Of a stretch of DNA of 64,000 nucleotides, positions 20,024 through 28,791 are shown piece by piece. Position 1 is the first letter of the stretch, and the number at the start of each line of letters is the position of its first letter. The stretch comes from Ruegeria sp. 6PALISEP08 (lineage in GTDB: Bacteria; Pseudomonadota; Alphaproteobacteria; Rhodobacterales; Rhodobacteraceae). The notes beneath the pieces are model-generated. The model worked only from the letters and a program-made list of their open reading frames with translations. It did no database searches and was not told the origin of the DNA. The DNA lies in contig NZ_LGXZ01000006.1 in the NCBI RefSeq assembly GCF_001238295.1, forward strand, positions 243,997-307,996, given 5' to 3'. The position numbers and the translations under genes were made by a program.

Positions 20024-21112
20024 ATGCCCAACCGTTCACAGATACAGGCCCGCGCCGCAATGATGCGTGTCCGGTTCGAGGCTGCGGGCGCTCAGGTGGT
20101 GGACACGCCCCTGTTGCAACCGGCAGAAACGTTGCTGGATCTCTATGGGGAAGACATCCGTGCCCGCGCCTATGTCACGTCCGATGCGTTGCGGGGCGAA
20201 CAGATGCTGCGTCCGGATTTCACGTTGCCCGTGGTGCAGATGCATATGAGCGACGGGGCTGAACCCGCGCGCTATACCTATTCCGGCGAGGTTTTCCGGC
20301 GGCAGGAACACGACCCGGACCGGGCCAATGAATACATCCAGGTTGGCTATGAGGTGTTTGACCGGAACGATCCTGCCGGAGCCGATGCCGAGGTCTTCTC
20401 GCTCTTTGCCTTGCAACTGCGCGGCTTGCCGCTGCGCGCAGCCACTGGGGATATTGGTATCCTGACTGCCGCTGTAGCTGGGTTGCGCACGACCGAGCGT
20501 CGCAAGGCCGCGCTGATGCGCCACCTTTGGCGGCCGCGCCGGTTCCGGGTGTTGCTGGACCGGTATGCGGGTCGGGCGGCAGAGCCCGAGTTGCGGTCCG
20601 ATCTTCTGAATGCCACTGACCCGATGGTGATTGACGCGCCGATGATCGGTAAACGTCGGGCCTCGGAAATCGAGGCGCGGATCGAAGCTTTGCGCGAGGA
20701 TCGCGACACCCCACCGATTTCTGACAGTGAGCTTGTTGGCTTGGAAACGCTGCTAAACGTGCGCGAAACCATGCCCTTTGCTCTGGAGCAACTGCGCGAC
20801 GTCGCGGTGGATTTGCCACAGATCACCCCGGCGCTGGATCGGCTGGAGGCGCGCGTAGCCGCGTTACAGGCGCGCGGTGTTGATGTCGCGCGTTTGGATT
20901 TCGAGGCCGCCTATGGCCGGACCTCGATGGAATATTACGACGGGTTCGTTTTTGGTTTTTATGCCGCGGGCCGACCCGATCTGCCTCCGATCGCGACCGG
21001 CGGGCGTTATGACGCGCTGACCCGGCAATTGGGCAATGGGGCCGAAATCCCGGCTGTTGGGGGCGTACTGCGCCCCGATCTGATGCTGGAGATTGAGGAG
21101 GGTGCAGAATGA
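20024..21112 (+). CDS. hisZ: ATP phosphoribosyltransferase regulatory subunit
   Basis: HisRS-like paralogue without aminoacylation activity that activates the short form of HisG and carries its histidine feedback, 362 residues. Class II synthetase core features are visible (LRPDFTLPVVQMH, YSGEVFRRQEHDPDRANEYIQ, FEAAYGRTSMEYYDGFVF, and IATGGRYDALTRQLG). The anticodon-binding domain of HisS is absent. It lies between hisS and hisG and overlaps hisG by four bases, so subunit stoichiometry is probably set by translational coupling. Confidence 0.92.
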   Translation: MPNRSQIQARAAMMRVRFEAAGAQVVDTPLLQPAETLLDLYGEDIRARAYVTSDALRGEQMLRPDFTLPVVQMHMSDGAEPARYTYSGEVFRRQEHDPDRANEYIQVGYEVFDRNDPAGADAEVFSLFALQLRGLPLRAATGDIGILTAAVAGLRTTERRKAALMRHLWRPRRFRVLLDRYAGRAAEPELRSDLLNATDPMVIDAPMIGKRRASEIEARIEALREDRDTPPISDSELVGLETLLNVRETMPFALEQLRDVAVDLPQITPALDRLEARVAALQARGVDVARLDFEAAYGRTSMEYYDGFVFGFYAAGRPDLPPIATGGRYDALTRQLGNGAEIPAVGGVLRPDLMLEIEEGAE

Positions 21113-21798
21113 GCCTGAAACTGGGCGTGCCCTCGAAGGGCCGGTTGATGGAAAAGACGTTCTCGTGGTTCGAAAAACGCGGCATTACTTTGTCCCGCAG
21201 CGGATCAGACAGGGAATACGCTGGCAGGGTCGAAGGGATCGAAGGGGTCTCACTGGTTTTGCTTTCTGCTGGTGAAATCCCGCGCGAACTGGCCGCGGGG
21301 CGAATTCATCTGGGCGTCACCGGGATTGATCTGGTGCACGAGAAACTGCCGCGTTGGGAACAGCAGTTGGAAGAGATCTCGCAGCTTGGGTTCGGCAAGG
21401 CTGATCTGATCATCGCAACTCCGGCCTGTTGGGTTGATGTCGATACGCTTGATGATCTGGATGCGGCGGCTGCGGCGTTTCGTAGGACCCATGGCCATCG
21501 TCTGCGGATTGCCACCAAGTATCACAGGCTTGTGCGCGAGTTCCTGACTGATTCAGGCGTGGCCGATTACACGCTGGTCGATAGCCAGGGCGCAACCGAA
21601 GGCACGGTGATGAACGAGACCGCCGAAGCGATTGCCGATATCACCTCGACCGGAGAAACCCTGCGGGCCAACCACCTGAAGATTCTTTCAGATGGTCTGA
21701 TCCTGCAATCGCAGGCCACGCTGTGGCGCAGTCGGGTCCCGAAATATGACGCGGCGAAGAAAGCGGTTCTGTCAGAACTCCTTGATCGGCTGCGTTAA
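21109..21798 (+). CDS. hisG: ATP phosphoribosyltransferase catalytic subunit, short form
   Basis: First enzyme of histidine biosynthesis (ATP + PRPP to phosphoribosyl-ATP), 229 residues. This is the short form lacking the C-terminal regulatory domain, so it needs HisZ. Family segments include LGVPSKGRLME at the N-terminus, the periplasmic-binding-like fold with ELAAGRIHLGVTGIDLVHE, and the PRPP-binding stretch TLVDSQGATEGTVMNETAEA. Its ATGA overlaps the hisZ stop. Its own stop codon overlaps the convergent DUF1489 stop by two bases. Confidence 0.95.
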   Translation: MSLKLGVPSKGRLMEKTFSWFEKRGITLSRSGSDREYAGRVEGIEGVSLVLLSAGEIPRELAAGRIHLGVTGIDLVHEKLPRWEQQLEEISQLGFGKADLIIATPACWVDVDTLDDLDAAAAAFRRTHGHRLRIATKYHRLVREFLTDSGVADYTLVDSQGATEGTVMNETAEAIADITSTGETLRANHLKILSDGLILQSQATLWRSRVPKYDAAKKAVLSELLDRLR

Positions 21799-22226
21799 AG
21801 CACACCGATTTCCGCAAGCGCGCGGTTAAGGTCATCAGGCAAAGCGTCGTCCTGCGCGCGCCCTTCGGGCAGGTCCGCAGGTGTGTCCTCGGGTTTGAGG
21901 TAACGCCAGCCCTGGAACGGGCGTTTCAGGGCCGTCTGCGTGCGATGTACTTCGGGGTCCAGCACGATGGCACAGCGGCGGATGCCGTCCTCTCCGATCA
22001 CCTCATCCAGCCGCAGGATGCGCTGACGACACTGGATCACGCCTTTGATCACCCAATAGATCGATCCGCCGTTCAGAATCTCGGCCTCGCGTTTGGGCCA
22101 CATGCGGGTCACATGACGCGGGCAGCCATCCTGATACAGCGGCATGCGGCTGTCTTGCCAGGCCATCAGCGTATCAACACTTTCCGATCCGACGGACAGT
22201 TTTATGAGGTTTACGTACTTATCCAC
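21795..22226 (-). CDS. DUF1489 family protein
   Basis: Conserved alphaproteobacterial protein of unknown function, about 143 residues. The family pattern is seen in VNLIKLSVGSESVDTLMAWQ at the N-terminus, HVTRMWPKR, GGSIYWVIKGVIQCRQ and the stretch FQGWRYLKPEDTPADL near the C-terminus. The longest frame begins at TTG 22250, but GTG 22226 (MDKYVNLIKL) places the start near VNLIKL, where family members begin; the start is uncertain and a GGGAAA precedes it. The first codons overlap a perfect DnaA-box sequence shared with the nrdJ upstream region. Its stop overlaps the hisG stop. Confidence 0.75.
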   Translation of the reverse strand: MDKYVNLIKLSVGSESVDTLMAWQDSRMPLYQDGCPRHVTRMWPKREAEILNGGSIYWVIKGVIQCRQRILRLDEVIGEDGIRRCAIVLDPEVHRTQTALKRPFQGWRYLKPEDTPADLPEGRAQDDALPDDLNRALAEIGVL

Positions 22227-22227
22227 A
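22219..22227 (+). promoter_or_regulatory. DnaA box candidate upstream of nrdJ
   Basis: TTATCCACA matches the strict DnaA-box consensus exactly. It lies 129 bases before the nrdJ ATG and at the start of the divergent DUF1489 gene. A looser CCCACAG follows 7 bases later. A possible -10 (TATATT, near 22261-22266) lies downstream. Binding is inferred from the motif only. Confidence 0.5.
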
Positions 22228-22355
22228 GCTTTCCCACAGAGTCGTCCCAAGGCCCATCTTTATATTGTAGCTTGTAGCGCGCAGTCATCAAGGTGTTGTG
22301 GTGTTGGGGTGATTTGGGGTACTCTGGATACCTCTTTCAGAACAGGGAATCACCA

Positions 22356-24638
22356 ATGAGCCGCTTTGCCGCCCCCATCGCCGAGCAGATCTGGGACATG
22401 AAATACCGTTTCAAACAGGCGGATGGCACGCCCATCGATCAAACGGTGGAAGACAGCTGGCGACGCATCGCCCGCGACCTTGCGCGGGTCGAAAAAGACC
22501 CTGCGCATTGGGAAGAAGAATTCTATCAGGCGCTTGAGGACTTCAAATACCTGCCTGCAGGGCGGATCACGGCAGGTGCAGGAACCGCTCGTCAGGTGAC
22601 ACTGTTCAACTGCTTTGTCATGGGCACTGTCCCCGACAGCATGGGCGGCATCTTCGACATGCTGAAAGAGGCCGCGTTGACCATGCAGCAGGGTGGCGGG
22701 ATCGGGTACGATTTCTCGACTATCCGACCGCGTGGAGCCGATGTGAAGGGCGTTGCAGCGGATGCCTCTGGCCCATTGAGCTTCATGGACGTGTGGGACG
22801 CCATGTGCCGCACGATCATGTCCGCAGGCTCGCGCCGTGGGGCGATGATGGCGACCATGCGCTGTGACCATCCCGATATCGAACAGTTTATCACTGCCAA
22901 ATCCGATCCGGCCCGTCTGCGCATGTTCAACATGTCGGTGCTGGTGACTGATCCGTTCATGGAAGCCGTCAAAGCCGATGGACCATGGGAGCTGGTGTTT
23001 GGCGACAAGGTTTACCACACCGTTCAGGCGCGTGATCTGTGGAACAAGATCATGCAGGCCACCTTTGATTTTGCCGAGCCGGGCGTGATCTTCATCGACC
23101 GCATCAATCAGGCCAACAACCTGAGCTACGTTGAAACCATAGCCGCCACCAACCCGTGCGGTGAGCAGCCTCTGCCGCCTTATGGCGCGTGCCTATTGGG
23201 CTCGATCAATCTGGCGCGTCTGGTTGCAGACCCGTTTGAGGACGCAGCCCATCTGGACGAGGAGGCATTGCAGAAGCTTGTCGCCAAGGCTGTTCGGATG
23301 ATGGACAACGTGGTGGATGCCTCAAAATTCCCGCTGGCGGAGCAGGAGGCCGAGGCCCAGGACAAGCGCCGCATCGGTCTTGGCGTAACCGGTCTGGCAG
23401 ATGCGTTGCTGATGCTGGGTCTGCGCTATGGTTCGGACGAGGCGGCGCGTCAAACCGAACGCTGGTTGCACGCCATCGCCCGCGCCGCGTATCTGGCGTC
23501 GGTCGACTTGGCGAAGGAAAAAGGGGCGTTCCCCTTGTTCGACGCCGAGAAATACCTGGCCAGCGGCACGATGCTACAGATGGATGAGGATGTGCGCGAC
23601 GCAATCCGAGACCATGGCATCCGCAATGCGCTTCTGACTTCGATTGCACCGACCGGGACGATCTCTTTGTACGCGGGCAATGTGTCGTCAGGGATCGAGC
23701 CGGTTTTTGCCTATGCCTATACGCGCAAGGTTTTGCAGAAAGACGGATCGCGCACCGAAGAAGAGGTCGTGGATTACGCGGTGCAGATGTGGCGTGACAA
23801 GTTCGGTGATAAAGCGTTGCCGGACTACTTCGTCAACGCGCAAACTCTGTCTCCGTCCGATCATGTCAAGATGCAGGCAGCGGCGCAGAAATGGATCGAC
23901 AGCTCGATTTCCAAGACGATCAATTGCCCCGAAGATATCAGCTTTGACGCGTTCAAGGACGTCTACATGCAGGCTTGGGATCAGGGCTGCAAAGGTTGCA
24001 CGACTTACCGTCCGAATGATGTCACCGGTTCGGTCCTGACCGTTTCGGAAAGCGATGACAAGGTGCCAGGAGAAAGCGCGGATGCACCCCATGAGGTCGA
24101 TGGCGGAGACGTGATTTACATGTCCGAGCCGCTGGACCGTCCGCAGGCATTGGAAGGGTCCACTTACAAATTGAAATGGCCCGATAGCGAACACGCGATT
24201 TACCTGACCATCAACGACATCGTCATCGGAGGCCGTCGTCGCCCCTTCGAGGTGTTCATCAATTCGAAGAATATGGAGCACTATGCCTGGACGCTGGCAC
24301 TGACCCGGATGATCTCGGCTGTGTTCCGGCGTGGTGGGGATGTGTCCTTTGTGGTCGAAGAGCTGAAGGCCGTGTTCGACCCGCGCGGCGGCGCCTGGGT
24401 GCAAGGGAAATACATCCCCTCGATTCTGGCCGCGATTGGCGGTGTGATCGAGCAACACATGATCAATATCGGTTTTCTTGAAGGCGAGGGGATGGGGCTG
24501 AAATCTGATCCTCAGGCGCAGGTCGTCAATATGGACGCCCCACGCGGCAAGGCTTGCCCATCCTGCGGTCAGTACGACATGGTGATGATCGAGGGTTGCA
24601 TGACCTGCCGCAGTTGCGGGCATTCCAAGTGTGGTTAA
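22356..24638 (+). CDS. nrdJ: Adenosylcobalamin-dependent ribonucleotide reductase
   Basis: Class II ribonucleoside reductase making deoxyribonucleotides, 760 residues. N-terminal family start MSRFAAPIAEQIWDMKYRF. The ten-stranded barrel carries the radical-site region NPCGEQPLPPYGACLLGSIN (Cys at the loop tip) and ITAGAGTARQVTLFNCFVMG with the first redox cysteine. The C-terminus has two CxxC pairs (ACPSCG and MTCRSCGHSKCG) for re-reduction. ATG 22356 is preferred to an in-frame ATG 22293 because AGGGA lies upstream and the extra N-terminus is not family-like. No intein or split is seen. The upstream DnaA box may couple it to replication timing. Confidence 0.95.
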   Translation: MSRFAAPIAEQIWDMKYRFKQADGTPIDQTVEDSWRRIARDLARVEKDPAHWEEEFYQALEDFKYLPAGRITAGAGTARQVTLFNCFVMGTVPDSMGGIFDMLKEAALTMQQGGGIGYDFSTIRPRGADVKGVAADASGPLSFMDVWDAMCRTIMSAGSRRGAMMATMRCDHPDIEQFITAKSDPARLRMFNMSVLVTDPFMEAVKADGPWELVFGDKVYHTVQARDLWNKIMQATFDFAEPGVIFIDRINQANNLSYVETIAATNPCGEQPLPPYGACLLGSINLARLVADPFEDAAHLDEEALQKLVAKAVRMMDNVVDASKFPLAEQEAEAQDKRRIGLGVTGLADALLMLGLRYGSDEAARQTERWLHAIARAAYLASVDLAKEKGAFPLFDAEKYLASGTMLQMDEDVRDAIRDHGIRNALLTSIAPTGTISLYAGNVSSGIEPVFAYAYTRKVLQKDGSRTEEEVVDYAVQMWRDKFGDKALPDYFVNAQTLSPSDHVKMQAAAQKWIDSSISKTINCPEDISFDAFKDVYMQAWDQGCKGCTTYRPNDVTGSVLTVSESDDKVPGESADAPHEVDGGDVIYMSEPLDRPQALEGSTYKLKWPDSEHAIYLTINDIVIGGRRRPFEVFINSKNMEHYAWTLALTRMISAVFRRGGDVSFVVEELKAVFDPRGGAWVQGKYIPSILAAIGGVIEQHMINIGFLEGEGMGLKSDPQAQVVNMDAPRGKACPSCGQYDMVMIEGCMTCRSCGHSKCG

Positions 24639-25169
24639 TCCAGCTACTGCATTTGTGTCACGTCTGGCACCAACGGGAATATTGCGACGGAAGCTGACTA
24701 TTCCAGCGACATGATAACTGCCTTCGTTGCTGCAGAGCGGGAGTTTGCCTTGAAAAACGGCGCGATCCTGACCCCAAGGGCAAGCTTTATGTACGGCAAA
24801 GAAAACCTGGATGGCTATACTGAGACGGGTAGTTCCGCCAATGCAACAATTGGCGACAGGACTATCACATTCAATGAAACCCGGATTGGCGGTGAATACG
24901 CAACCTCTATGCTTGGTGGGCGTCTGTCAGCTTCATTGGCGGCAGTGCACCGGGACGCAGATGCGCCGTCAATTGTGGATGTGTCCATATTCGGGAATAC
25001 GCTTGCTTTGGCCTCAGGCGGAGGGGGTACCGACACTTTCGGCGAAGTGGGGCTGAACTTCGAGAAACCTTTCGATAACGGGGGAATCCTGCATCTTGAA
25101 GCAAGGTCGACCCTCGGGGCCGACGTATCAACTCAGGCCCTCTGGGCATCCTATGAGTGGAAGTTCTAG
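24639..25169 (+). pseudogene. Autotransporter beta-barrel C-terminal remnant
   Basis: The frame from just after the nrdJ stop to 25169 encodes the last part of an outer-membrane autotransporter beta domain. Alternating strands end in WASYEWKF with a terminal Phe, the BAM recognition signature. Recognisable text runs from SGTNGNIATEADYSSDM through TRIGGEYATSMLGGRLSAS and TFGEVGLNFEKPF. There is no signal peptide, passenger domain or start region. The only ATG (24711) would yield a cytoplasmic 152-residue piece, so I call it a remnant of a longer gene whose 5' part was lost, probably when the neighbouring IS66 element was active. Confidence 0.6.
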
Positions 25170-25187
25170 GCGAAAAGTGTCCGTCCG

Positions 25188-25570
25188 GTAAGCGCAACCA
25201 AACGCGTTCGATAGAGGGCGTCTAAGTGTCCATCATCGATAGTGGACATCATGGGGCACTCCATGAGCAAGCGAAAGAAGCGGTTTTGGTCAGATGAAGA
25301 AAAGCAGATTGCGACAGCGGCGGCGACACAAGCCAGTTCTATCGCTCTGCCGAGGACAGCAAACCTTCCCGGCAACACAGCCGCAAACCGTTGCCCCAAC
25401 ATCTGGATCGGCAGGATCAGGTCCTGTCACCGGGTAAGGAATGCACTCGCTGGGGCGGAACACTGAAGACGCTGGGTGAAGGTGTGCCCGAGGAACTGGA
25501 ATACGTTCCGGGCCGGTTCATCGCGAACCGTATTGTGCTGCCATTGGAGTTGAGGCAACAGGCAGGTTAA
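25188..25570 (+). mobile_element. Internally deleted IS66-family element
   Basis: The left end GTAAGCGCAACC at 25188 fits the GTAA terminus of IS66 elements. A small tnpA-like start MSKRKKRFWSDEEKQ begins at ATG 25264 and degenerates after about 15 residues. A different frame then gives a TnpC (IS66 transposase) piece: RKPLPQHLDRQDQVLSPGKE followed by CTRWGGTLKTLGEGV and PEELEYVPGRFIANRIVLP, ending at a stop near 25570. tnpB and the catalytic part of TnpC are missing, and I could not see the right inverted repeat. It is a scar and cannot transpose. Confidence 0.65.
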
Positions 25571-25627
25571 TGAGATGCGTAGCGCAATCTTCATACCCAT
25601 GGCAGCATTTTTCCTAGGCGCCACCGA

Positions 25628-26530
25628 TCACGCCCGATATTTGGCAAGCTCGCTCCAGCACAATTCAAGTGCATCCGACGTGTTTTGGGACTTGCGCGCT
25701 GCGCAGATGTTCCACGTAAGGCTCTGTTTCATCGACACTGGTTTGACTTTCTTTGCTCTGATCAACTCCTCGAACGTGTCCGGCATCCCTCCTACGATGT
25801 AGTCCGGCTCTACCAACAACCCGGTCAGGAAATTGTAGTCGTCGCACTCAATACGCGGCTGTGCATTGACCTTTTCGACTGCCGCGGCATCGCCACCAAG
25901 TGACTTTGTCAAAGTCGCTTTCCAGTGTTTGTGAAGATGCGGCGAGGCAAAGGGAAAATCAAAGATGCCTGCCATTGTCTGAGGACCGCGCTGGTGAATT
26001 TCATGATCTCGATGGGCCACAAATTGAATTTCTTGCTTTTCCATCACCATGATCTCGACATCGTCGGCTTCGGGTGTGTAGGTCAGATCACCGAGGAAAA
26101 CATCGAACTCTCCCGCCTGCAATAAGTCGAGCGGGCGCGCATAGGCGCTCACCAGAACTCGGAAGCGCAGGTCGGGCATCACTCGCCGCACTGATCGCAA
26201 GACGGGCAGGATCAAAGTTCTCGTGGTCAGAGGTCCACAGCCAATGAGCAAAGTTCCCGGCCCGGTTTCACGCAAACTGGTCACGCGGGTCGCAAAGCGA
26301 TCCAGGTCTTCGCGCAAAGCCTTGGCGATCGGCAAAAACTCCTGTCCAGCGCGTGTCAGTGTGCTGCTGTTGCGACTTCGGTCAAAGAGCGCCACCCCCG
26401 CATGGTCCTCCACTTGCCCGACGTAGCGGGAAAACGACGCGTTGGAGACACCCATCGCGCGGGCCGCATTTTGGAAACTGCCAGTCTCGGCCAATGAAAG
26501 AAAGGCAGTCAGGGCGTTTTCATTAATCAT
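25628..26530 (-). CDS. LysR-family transcriptional regulator
   Basis: DNA-binding regulator of 300 residues. The N-terminal winged HTH is seen in NALTAFLSLAETGSFQNAAR and following AMGVSNASFSRYVGQVED. The C-terminal substrate-binding domain starts near residue 90 (GTLLIGCGPLTTRTLILPVL). ATG 26530 is chosen over TTG 26572, since MINENALTAFL matches LysR N-termini. It is divergent from the sulfatase gene with 154 bases between, the classic layout for a LysR regulator of its neighbour, so it probably controls that gene in response to a sulfated or desulfated compound. Confidence 0.85.
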   Translation of the reverse strand: MINENALTAFLSLAETGSFQNAARAMGVSNASFSRYVGQVEDHAGVALFDRSRNSSTLTRAGQEFLPIAKALREDLDRFATRVTSLRETGPGTLLIGCGPLTTRTLILPVLRSVRRVMPDLRFRVLVSAYARPLDLLQAGEFDVFLGDLTYTPEADDVEIMVMEKQEIQFVAHRDHEIHQRGPQTMAGIFDFPFASPHLHKHWKATLTKSLGGDAAAVEKVNAQPRIECDDYNFLTGLLVEPDYIVGGMPDTFEELIRAKKVKPVSMKQSLTWNICAARKSQNTSDALELCWSELAKYRA

Positions 26531-26684
26531 GCGTTCAGTTTCTTTCCAGAATTTGGGTTTTAAATTCCACAATGCGAAATCTTAGTAAAGCCTTGTTGCA
26601 GCATCAAAGTTTCGACCGCTATCCCGAACGGACCTTTCGATAGTCCCACCACCGATATCGTCTTCTACGTCCACAGAGGTAAAA
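26531..26684. promoter_or_regulatory. Divergent promoter region lysR-type gene / sulfatase
   Basis: A 154-base A+T-richer gap between divergent starts. The TTTAAATTCCACAATGCG stretch near 26559-26576 is the most promoter-like part; a LysR T-N11-A operator could be placed in several ways, so none is claimed. Confidence 0.4.
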
Positions 26685-28259
26685 ATGTTCATTCTTCGAT
26701 CTGTTGCGGTTTCCGCCACGCTGGCCACGGCTTCGGTCTGTGCCCTGCCAGTTTTGGCCGAAACCGACCAACCTAATATCCTTGTCATCATGGCTGATGA
26801 TGTCGGCTGGGCCAGTCTGGGCAGCTACCATCAGGGTGTGAAAAGCATCAAAACCCCCAACCTTGACCAGCTTGCTGCGGATGGCATGCGCCTTACGGAT
26901 TACTATGCGCAGCCAAGCTGTACCGCCGGGCGGTCTGCCTTTATCACCGGACAATTTCCGGTTCGAACGGGGATGCACACGGTTGGCCTGCCCGGAGACC
27001 CGGAAAAAGGTCTGAGCGAAAATGACCCAACTCTGGCCAACATGCTGAAATCCCTGGGCTACACAACTGGTCAATTTGGCAAGAACCATCTGGGCGATAT
27101 GAACAAGTTCCTGCCGACAGTGAAGGGTTTTGACGAATACTGGGGCTGGCTTTATCACCTGAACGCGATGGAATACACATCCGATCCGGACTGGCCGAAA
27201 GATCAAAAATTCAACGACACTTTTGGCCCTCGGAACATCATCCATGCCTACGCAACTGATACCGTAGATGAAACTGTTGATCCGCGCTGGGGTTTGGTCG
27301 GAAAACAACGCATTGTCGACGATGGACCCGCTCCGCCCCAGCGGCAGAAGACGCTCGACGATGAAGTAACGGCGCACACGCTGGACTTCATCAACCGCGC
27401 GGTTGACAGTGAAACGCCTTTCTTTGTTTGGATGGCTCCGGCGCGCGCGCATGTCTGGACACATCTGAGCCCCGATTACGAAGCCATGTTGGGTGCCGGA
27501 CGCGGTTTGCAGGATGTGGTCATGAAAGAGCTTGACGACAACGTGGGCAAAGTCATGGCTCGGTTGGACGAGCTCGGCGTTTCAGAAAACACAATTGTCG
27601 TCTTCACCTCGGATAATGGCCCTGAAACCATGACTTGGCCCGACGGGGGAACAACACCGTTCCATGGCGAAAAAGGCACAACCTGGGAAGGCGGCTTCCG
27701 CGTCCCTGCCATCATTCGCTGGCCCGGAAAAGTTCCAGCCGGAACCGTGAGCAATGGTATTTTTGCCGGTCTAGACTGGATGCCCACCCTTGTTGCCGCC
27801 GCTGGCGGCCCGGACGATCTGCCTGGATCATTGCTCCAAGGCTACGAGGGCTATCAGGTGCATCTGGATGGGTTCAACCAACTGTCGTTTTTGACTGGTG
27901 ACAGCGACAGCAACCGGGATGAGATCATCTACTACGAAGGCCCGGACCTGCAAGCGGTGCGGCATGGTGACTGGAAAGCGCACTTCACGATACAAACCGA
28001 AGGTTGGGCGGGACCCAAAGAAGAACTGAACGCACCCCTGCTGTTCAACCTGCGCCGCGATCCCTACGAAAAAGCGGCCGAGGAATCGGGGATGTATACA
28101 CGGTGGATGGGCAACAAAATGTGGGCGTTTGGTCCTGCTGCCAAAATCGTCCAAAACCACCTGTCTACATTCAAGGAATATCCACCTCGGGGATCGGACA
28201 TAACCAACCAGGGCCATGTCGAAGAACAAATTTCGACCGAAGGCGGGATGTCGCAGTAG
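26685..28259 (+). CDS. Exported arylsulfatase-type sulfatase
   Basis: Type I sulfatase that hydrolyses a sulfate ester in the periplasm, 524 residues. A signal peptide ends near AETDQ (residue 26). NILVIMADDVGW (31-42) holds the metal aspartates. The activation motif is C79-T-A-G-R83, a C-x-A-x-R variant that formylglycine-generating enzyme accepts, followed by SAFITGQ. GKNHLGD near residue 145 and VVFTSDNGPET near residue 308 supply further active-site residues. The substrate is not predictable from sequence; sulfated algal polymers or sulfolipids are possible. No maturation enzyme gene is seen in the window. It is divergent from the LysR gene. Confidence 0.9.
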   Translation: MFILRSVAVSATLATASVCALPVLAETDQPNILVIMADDVGWASLGSYHQGVKSIKTPNLDQLAADGMRLTDYYAQPSCTAGRSAFITGQFPVRTGMHTVGLPGDPEKGLSENDPTLANMLKSLGYTTGQFGKNHLGDMNKFLPTVKGFDEYWGWLYHLNAMEYTSDPDWPKDQKFNDTFGPRNIIHAYATDTVDETVDPRWGLVGKQRIVDDGPAPPQRQKTLDDEVTAHTLDFINRAVDSETPFFVWMAPARAHVWTHLSPDYEAMLGAGRGLQDVVMKELDDNVGKVMARLDELGVSENTIVVFTSDNGPETMTWPDGGTTPFHGEKGTTWEGGFRVPAIIRWPGKVPAGTVSNGIFAGLDWMPTLVAAAGGPDDLPGSLLQGYEGYQVHLDGFNQLSFLTGDSDSNRDEIIYYEGPDLQAVRHGDWKAHFTIQTEGWAGPKEELNAPLLFNLRRDPYEKAAEESGMYTRWMGNKMWAFGPAAKIVQNHLSTFKEYPPRGSDITNQGHVEEQISTEGGMSQ

Positions 28260-28791
28260 AAGTTAATACTCGGGAGACATCAATCGCTGCCTCCCGGTCC
28301 ATGCAAGAATTTGCACGAAAACACCTGCTGATGAGGGTCCGCTTTACACCTAAACTTGTCGTTTGGACTCCGCGCACCATCACTATATTTGGGCTCGCTG
28401 CCGACGTTCTCTGCGACGTGCCCCAACTGGTGCGGAGAGCCATTACCTGCCGTTGCCATGCCATCTGGATGCTTCGGATGCAGTCGGTCGGCCGCAGCCC
28501 TTTGGCGACATTGGCGGCCCAAGTGCCCGTCAATTGTTAGGGTGAAATGATCGGATGTCCGCCCCGAGCCCAAATTGCTCATTTGTCAGAGTAAAGCGCC
28601 TGGTAGCTTTGGGGTGCATGCACTTTGCTGTAGTGGATTTTTCAGCGGTGAAGAATAATAACTGATTTCTGCGCACCCTCAGTCAGCGGAAAAATTTCTT
28701 GGTTGCGTGAAGCGATACATCGATCCTATTTCGCAGACAGCTGAGATTTGCGGGAATGGTGGCTTCGTCGATCAAACATTTTTGGGTCAAA
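28260..28791. other. 532-base intergenic gap after sulfatase, no gene recognised
   Basis: Only short open frames without start-site support are present on either strand. A weak inverted repeat CGGGAG/CTCCCG (28271-28276 and 28291-28296) follows the sulfatase stop and may act as its terminator, but no T-run follows. The rest shows nothing I can name. Confidence 0.4.

Noticed and set aside
22219..22227. Replication origin
   Set aside because: Only one clear DnaA box and no A+T-rich unwinding region or gene cluster typical of an origin.
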